A stretch of 10,604 nucleotides of DNA from Fidelibacterota bacterium (GTDB lineage: Bacteria > Pseudomonadota > Alphaproteobacteria > Rhodospirillales > Rhodospirillaceae): contig CANJEU010000041.1 in NCBI GenBank assembly GCA_947473445.1, positions 1 through 10,604 of the forward strand. Reading direction: 5' to 3'. Made by a program: the position numbers and the translations under genes. This document shows, piece after piece, positions 6,483 through 10,604 of the stretch. Every line of letters begins with the position of its first letter. The stretch's first letter is position 1. The notes below the pieces were generated by a model. That model worked only from the letters and a program-made list of their open reading frames with translations. It had not been told where the DNA came from and did no database searches.

Positions 6483-7706
6483 ATGCAACTCGCTAAGGAC
6501 GTCAACGGGGCAATGACTGGGGTGAATACCCTTCGGCTGGGGGAACGCGGACTGCATCGACTTGCGGTCGCAGCGGTGCTGTGCCTGGTCGGTGCCTGCT
6601 CGACCACGTCCGCGCCGCAGTCGGTTGCCGAACGCCGCAACGGCGACGGGCTCGGCGGCACAGGCGCCCCCAACACCGTGCTGGCCGCTGACGGCAAGCG
6701 AAACGGCGACGGCATTGGCGGCACCGGCATCCTCGGCACCATCTCGGGCTTCGGCTCGATCATCGTCAACGGCGCGGCGTGGGAGTTCGATCGCCACACC
6801 GCCGTGGAAAGCGACGGCAAGCCGTCCTCGCTTGAAGCGCTGAAGGTCGGCCAGGTCGTGATGGGCGTTGCGCGTACACGCGAGGGCAAGTTCTACCTCG
6901 ATACGCTCGAGATCCAGCACGCGGTGACGGGACCCGTCGGCGCCATCGACTACGCCGGCGAGACGATGACCGTGCTCGGCCAGAAAGTGAAATTGAACCT
7001 CGCGGGCGATAAAGCCGCCATCGACGCCTTCCGCACCTTGCAGGCGGGCGACATGGTGAGCGTGTCGGGCCTGCGCATGGAAGACGGAACGGTTGTGGCG
7101 AGCCGCGTCGACGAACAGGCCAAAGACGATGGCCGCGTGCTGCTGCGCGGCCGCGCCGACGTGAGCGCAAACGCGGTGCGGATCGGTGACCTGAGCGTCG
7201 CGCTGAGCTCGGGCGTCGTGGTCGCCGCGCCCATGAGTGGGGGCCAGGTGTTCGTGTCGGGCCGCATGATCAACGGACAGTTCGTCGCCGACGTCGTCTC
7301 GGGCGCGAAAGCCCTGCCGTTCGGCAAGGAAGTGAACGACGTTTCGCTGGAAGCCTACGCCCCGGCAAGCGCCGGCCCGCTGTCGATCCAGGGCATCGCC
7401 GTGCAAGGCGCGAGCCTGCCGGCCGGTACGGCCGCGGGCGACCGCATCGTCGTGAACGGCCACATCGCCGGCGAGAACGCCGTCAGCGCCACAGCGATTA
7501 CCAAAGTGCGCACGGTGGTGACGATCAATAAGGCGAACGGATCGCTGCGCCCGGCGGCGATGCGCCCCGAAACGCGTCAGCGTCCCGACCGCGTCGCGCC
7601 GCCCGAACGCGCGCCGATCGACCGTCCGCAGAGCTTCGAAGTACCTAAGCCGGTTGTGCCCGAACGTCCGCAGATCGAACGTCCGCAGGATATTCCGATC
7701 TCATAA
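6483..7706 (+). CDS. DUF5666-domain lipoprotein
   Basis: 407 residues from ATG 6483 (AGG seven bases upstream); an alternative ATG at 6513 gives 397. A hydrophobic stretch (27-38) ends in LVGAC, so Cys39 is a probable lipidation site and the protein is likely anchored in the envelope. Next come two copies of RNGDG(L/I)GGTG (52-61 and 73-82). Then follow beta-rich repeats of the DUF5666 kind, beginning GTISGFGSIIVNG (85-97) with later related units such as GDMVSVSGLRMEDGTVVASRV (189-209). The C-terminal 50 residues are rich in Pro and Arg with repeated RPQ. The DUF5666 assignment rests on the recognised GTGILGTISGFGSIIVNG and VGQVV patterns, not on a search. Molecular function is unknown; similar small beta domains often bind ligands or protein partners at the cell surface. 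It is the second gene of the DUF6502 unit, and its stop is 11 bases from that of the convergent barrel gene, with no terminator visible between them. Confidence 0.8.
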   Translation: MQLAKDVNGAMTGVNTLRLGERGLHRLAVAAVLCLVGACSTTSAPQSVAERRNGDGLGGTGAPNTVLAADGKRNGDGIGGTGILGTISGFGSIIVNGAAWEFDRHTAVESDGKPSSLEALKVGQVVMGVARTREGKFYLDTLEIQHAVTGPVGAIDYAGETMTVLGQKVKLNLAGDKAAIDAFRTLQAGDMVSVSGLRMEDGTVVASRVDEQAKDDGRVLLRGRADVSANAVRIGDLSVALSSGVVVAAPMSGGQVFVSGRMINGQFVADVVSGAKALPFGKEVNDVSLEAYAPASAGPLSIQGIAVQGASLPAGTAAGDRIVVNGHIAGENAVSATAITKVRTVVTINKANGSLRPAAMRPETRQRPDRVAPPERAPIDRPQSFEVPKPVVPERPQIERPQDIPIS

Positions 7707-7717
7707 AGAGGACGGCT

Positions 7718-8500
7718 TCACCACTGATAGGTGAGGAACGTGCCGCCGCCGGCGGCGGGGCTGTTTTTGGAAAAACCCTTCACGCCGTAGATGTTCAGCG
7801 ACAAGCGGTCGCTGATTTTGAAGTTCGCATAGGCGGTGCCTTCCTGCGGCGCGGCGGCGGTGGGAATCGAGGACTGGCGCACATCGTAAAAAACACCGGT
7901 CGAGAAACGCGGGGTCCAGGTGTATTGGACACCGGCGGTGCCGTAGAAAATATCGCGCAGGGCGTACCCCTGCGGCTGGCCGGTGAGGCGGTAGCCGATG
8001 GCCCCGAACGGCACGACCTTGCCAAAGACGCTGGCGATATCGACCTGCACCGATTGATCCCATTCGCCCGTGCCGAGGCCGTCGGTGAAACTCGCCGTCG
8101 GGATCTTCACGCGACCGGTGATGTCGATGAAGACATTGTTGTCGTACAGATCCTCGAGCGAGTAGCGGGCGTAGAGATTGATATCGCCCGGGCCGGACGC
8201 AGAGCCCGACATGCGCACAGGTACAGTGCCGACGGCCGAGCCGTCAAGCAGCAGCGCCGGACCTGAAACGCGAATCCAGGACACATCGCCCTTGAGCGTC
8301 CACGGCCCTTTGGTCGCCTGGAGCGTGACGGGCACATAGAGGACCTCGGTGGCTTTGTCGGCGCCGTATTTGCCCGAGCTGAAATCAAAGCCGGTTGTGG
8401 CGCGGAAGCGCCAGAACGCGTCGGCGAACGTGTCCTGCGCGGCGGCTGGAGCGCTGGCGACAAGACAGATCAGGAGAGTGGAAACGCGCGGATAAGACAT
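7718..8500 (-). CDS. Small outer-membrane beta-barrel, Phenol_MetA_deg/transporter-like
   Basis: 260 residues with a clear signal peptide (1-21, ending APAAA before Gln22), so it is exported. The mature part is a series of alternating hydrophobic beta-strands with tight turns. It includes the pattern GDINLYARYSLEDLY, RVKIPTASFTDGLGTGEWD and FGAIGYRLTG, which resembles the Phenol_MetA_deg family of small outer-membrane barrels. It ends in FLTYQW; a C-terminal aromatic is the usual barrel-assembly signal. Known members are proposed to pass hydrophobic compounds, but the substrate here cannot be read from the sequence. The start lies 24 bases after the patatin stop, implying one operon, yet no Shine-Dalgarno is visible before the ATG, so translation may depend on coupling. 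It converges with the DUF5666 gene. Confidence 0.75.
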   Translation of the reverse strand: MSYPRVSTLLICLVASAPAAAQDTFADAFWRFRATTGFDFSSGKYGADKATEVLYVPVTLQATKGPWTLKGDVSWIRVSGPALLLDGSAVGTVPVRMSGSASGPGDINLYARYSLEDLYDNNVFIDITGRVKIPTASFTDGLGTGEWDQSVQVDIASVFGKVVPFGAIGYRLTGQPQGYALRDIFYGTAGVQYTWTPRFSTGVFYDVRQSSIPTAAAPQEGTAYANFKISDRLSLNIYGVKGFSKNSPAAGGGTFLTYQW

Positions 8501-8524
8501 GCGGCCGGGAGTATAGCAGCGCGA

Positions 8525-10604
8525 TTACCGCCGGCGAAGCTTGGCGACATCGGCGCTGAGCGTTGAAATGAGATCGCCGCATTCACTGAGGACTTTGGAT
8601 TCGGCGCGCAAGATCGCCTCGAACGCGGTGGCCTTCAGATCGAGCGCGTCGACATTATCGCCCGCGCCCTCGAGCTTGGCCGCGTCGAGCACAATGTCGA
8701 TAAGCCGCTCGGCCGCGTGCAGGCGCCCCCACAGATAATCGTTCTGCCGATAGGCGAGGCAGAAGAACGCGCCGAAGTGATGGAACTGAATTCCCTTCAA
8801 GGTTGCCGACGCATCGCCTTTGCGCAGGGTTTGGGAATCGTCGGGACTCAGGCGGTCGACGCGAATCTCGTCGAACTCATCGAGGTCGCGCCAGTTGGTG
8901 ATGGAGAAGGTCAGCACGTCCCATACGGCAAAGCCGATGTAATGTTCGAGCAATTCGCGCGCGGCGGCGGCCGGCAGCGGCGGGATCGCGCCGGCACCGC
9001 GCACGAGCGTCGCCAGCAGGGCATCGGTGCGCGCGTTGTCGGCCTCGAGGGCCATTTCGTCGGCGAGGCGCGCGAGCGTTTCGGTGATGCGCGGTTCGAA
9101 CTGCTGGGCAACCGCCGTCGAGTTCACGGCCAGCAGCGGATCGGCGCCCATGGCTTTGACGATATCGTACACGACCGCCTTCACCGCCTCGGCGGTGCCG
9201 CGGCTGACGCCGTGCCGGCCTTCGACGGCGGCCGCGCGCGCGGTCATGGGTTGAAGAAGTGCGAGGGCGTCATAGAGGCCCGCCTTCACATAATCGAGCC
9301 GGTCGGCCTTCAGGCCTTCAAGGGCGGGATCGGACTCGCGCGTGTAGAGGTGATTGACGGCGCGCACGACGAAGCGCACGCGGCGCTGGCGATAGCGCAC
9401 ATCAAAGCGCAGCAGGAATTTGACCCAGGCCGGCGGCGCGCCCGGTTGCGGCGGCCGCTGCAGATCTTCCGGCGAAGGGAATACACCGGTGAGCGTCGCC
9501 CAGCGTTCGATGATGGTGATGACGCGGGCCGATTCGGCCGTCTCGCGCCCGTAGCCGCAAACCTCGGCCACCATCGCCGCCACATCTTCGATCACGGCGG
9601 TCAGCTTGAGGCGCAGATATCCTTCATAGGCAAATCCGGTTTCGGCGCGGGCGCGATTATTGGCGAGTTCCCGGTAGCGGCCGATGTCCTCGCCGGTGAT
9701 GTCGGGCCCGAGGGAGTCTCCGGCGATGGCTTCGGCGATGGCGCGGATATGCGTGCGCGCGCCGTCCACGACCATCTGCAGGCGGCGGACTTCGGCGTTA
9801 TAGGTATTCACCCACGCTAGATCGTCGTGGATCGGTTCGTTGCGCGGAATATCCGACAGCGCGCCTTTGAGGGTGGTGAAGAACCCCGGAACGTTCATGG
9901 AGGAACGGTCCTTGGTGGTTTCAGGATGCGGATCGACATACAGCAGCCGCCGGTCGACGTGACGATAGGCGGGCCGGCCGCGGATGGACTCGATGGCTTG
10001 TGCAAACGGCTTGTTGTTGAGCACGCTGCCGTCGATGAAGGCCGCCTCGCCCGGATTGGCGTTGGCGAGGAAGTAGGGGCGGAAGTTGCGGTAGAGGAAA
10101 TCGACGCGGCCGTTCCAGGCGATGTTGCGCTCGGCGATAAGCGCGTCGATCTCGCGCAGTTGCATCGGCGGGAATGCGCCCGGGAACGAGGATGTGGCGC
10201 GCGCGCCGAACACCAGCGCGGGCAGTCCATCGCGGTCGAAGGCGCTGGTTTCCTGGCCGCGCGGCCAGTTGCGATAGGAATAGCGCAGCATCTGGCGATG
10301 CTCGCGGTCGCGGATCACCGGCGGATTGTGGATGGGCGTATCGGTGACGTAGCCCCGGAAATCGGTGACAGTGACGAACAGATCGAGCTGCAGGCCCGAT
10401 GGAATGAGCGAGCTGCCCGCCTCGTTCGGCTCGCCCATGGCGTAGAAGCCATCGTAGAGAACCTTGGTGAGATTATATCCGTCGAACGGCGGCTTGAACC
10501 AGCGCGAGCGCAGGAACATCGAAAGCTTCTGCCGCAGCTCGGGGTTGCCCTCCAGATCGTCGCGGAACCTGCGCAGGAACATCCACACGAAGGGTCGGAA
10601 GTAC
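8525..10604 (-). CDS. Patatin-like phospholipase-type protein, N-terminus beyond right edge
   Basis: The minus frame is open to the right edge (692 residues visible, stop TAA 8527-8525). A GTG at 10588 is in frame, but the sequence before it is also coding-like, so the real start and the Ser nucleophile motif GxSxG lie outside the window. Visible patatin blocks are ARATSSFPGAFPP (about 10201-10163) and FIDGSVLNNKPF, whose Asp codon (10031-10033) is the second residue of the Ser-Asp dyad. The remaining 450 residues are mostly helical, as in large bacterial patatin-related proteins (TIGR03607/DUF3376 type; assignment from memory). The likely role is acyl hydrolysis of membrane lipids. No transmembrane segment is seen in the visible part. 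The outer-membrane barrel gene follows 24 bases after its stop. Confidence 0.85.
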   Translation of the reverse strand, partial: YFRPFVWMFLRRFRDDLEGNPELRQKLSMFLRSRWFKPPFDGYNLTKVLYDGFYAMGEPNEAGSSLIPSGLQLDLFVTVTDFRGYVTDTPIHNPPVIRDREHRQMLRYSYRNWPRGQETSAFDRDGLPALVFGARATSSFPGAFPPMQLREIDALIAERNIAWNGRVDFLYRNFRPYFLANANPGEAAFIDGSVLNNKPFAQAIESIRGRPAYRHVDRRLLYVDPHPETTKDRSSMNVPGFFTTLKGALSDIPRNEPIHDDLAWVNTYNAEVRRLQMVVDGARTHIRAIAEAIAGDSLGPDITGEDIGRYRELANNRARAETGFAYEGYLRLKLTAVIEDVAAMVAEVCGYGRETAESARVITIIERWATLTGVFPSPEDLQRPPQPGAPPAWVKFLLRFDVRYRQRRVRFVVRAVNHLYTRESDPALEGLKADRLDYVKAGLYDALALLQPMTARAAAVEGRHGVSRGTAEAVKAVVYDIVKAMGADPLLAVNSTAVAQQFEPRITETLARLADEMALEADNARTDALLATLVRGAGAIPPLPAAAARELLEHYIGFAVWDVLTFSITNWRDLDEFDEIRVDRLSPDDSQTLRKGDASATLKGIQFHHFGAFFCLAYRQNDYLWGRLHAAERLIDIVLDAAKLEGAGDNVDALDLKATAFEAILRAESKVLSECGDLISTLSADVAKLRRR

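Noticed and set aside
6219..7463. 414-residue minus-strand frame antisense to the DUF5666 gene
   Set aside because: It is His/Ala/Arg-rich with no domain pattern, and it spans the junction of two well-supported plus-strand genes.
8717..9820. 367-residue plus-strand frame antisense to the patatin gene
   Set aside because: Gly/Arg/His-rich without motifs; the minus strand carries patatin-family sequence throughout.
7718..10604. A split PlpD-like type V secreted patatin
   Set aside because: That system needs a POTRA domain and a large Omp85-type barrel; the barrel here is only 260 residues, has no room for POTRA, and resembles Phenol_MetA_deg proteins.

Overview
The window is GC-rich DNA with the codon use of an alphaproteobacterium. 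I cannot place it below class. It holds seven protein-coding genes, two of them cut by the window edges, plus one unusual 604-base intergenic stretch. I see no rRNA, tRNA, CRISPR array or intact transposase.

Left block, 1-2811, minus strand: a two-gene operon. It encodes an exported protein of two fused alpha/beta-hydrolase domains, then a TldD/PmbA-type metallopeptidase that runs off the left edge. The two genes overlap by ATGA. Each hydrolase domain has lost a different part of the catalytic triad.

Centre, 2976-4970, plus strand: mnmC, a two-domain enzyme that finishes the mnm5(s2)U34 modification of tRNA wobble uridine. It is transcribed divergently from the hydrolase across a 164-base gap.

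Intergenic 4971-5574: this gap contains a perfect 13-bp stem followed by a U-run when read on the minus strand. It also holds a 98-bp segment bounded by imperfect 16-bp inverted repeats, two more stem-loops, and two near-identical 17-bp palindromes (GTGGGAAAAATTCCCAC and GTGGGAAATTTTCCCAC). The palindromes flank a reasonable minus-strand promoter. Together these suggest a regulated divergent control region and possibly an unannotated minus-strand transcript of about 460 nt.

Right-centre, 5575-7706, plus strand: a two-gene unit of a DUF6502-type protein with a helix-turn-helix-like N-terminal part, then a DUF5666-type lipoprotein. This unit converges, with only 11 bases between stop codons, on a minus-strand pair at 7718-10604. 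That pair is a patatin-like lipid hydrolase, cut by the right edge, followed by a small outer-membrane beta-barrel protein. DUF6502, DUF5666 and the barrel may form one envelope-related module whose function is not known; this is inference from proximity and from predicted location at the cell surface. The best candidates for something new are the palindrome-flanked control region with its possible antisense-side RNA, and the hydrolase whose two half-active sites complement each other.
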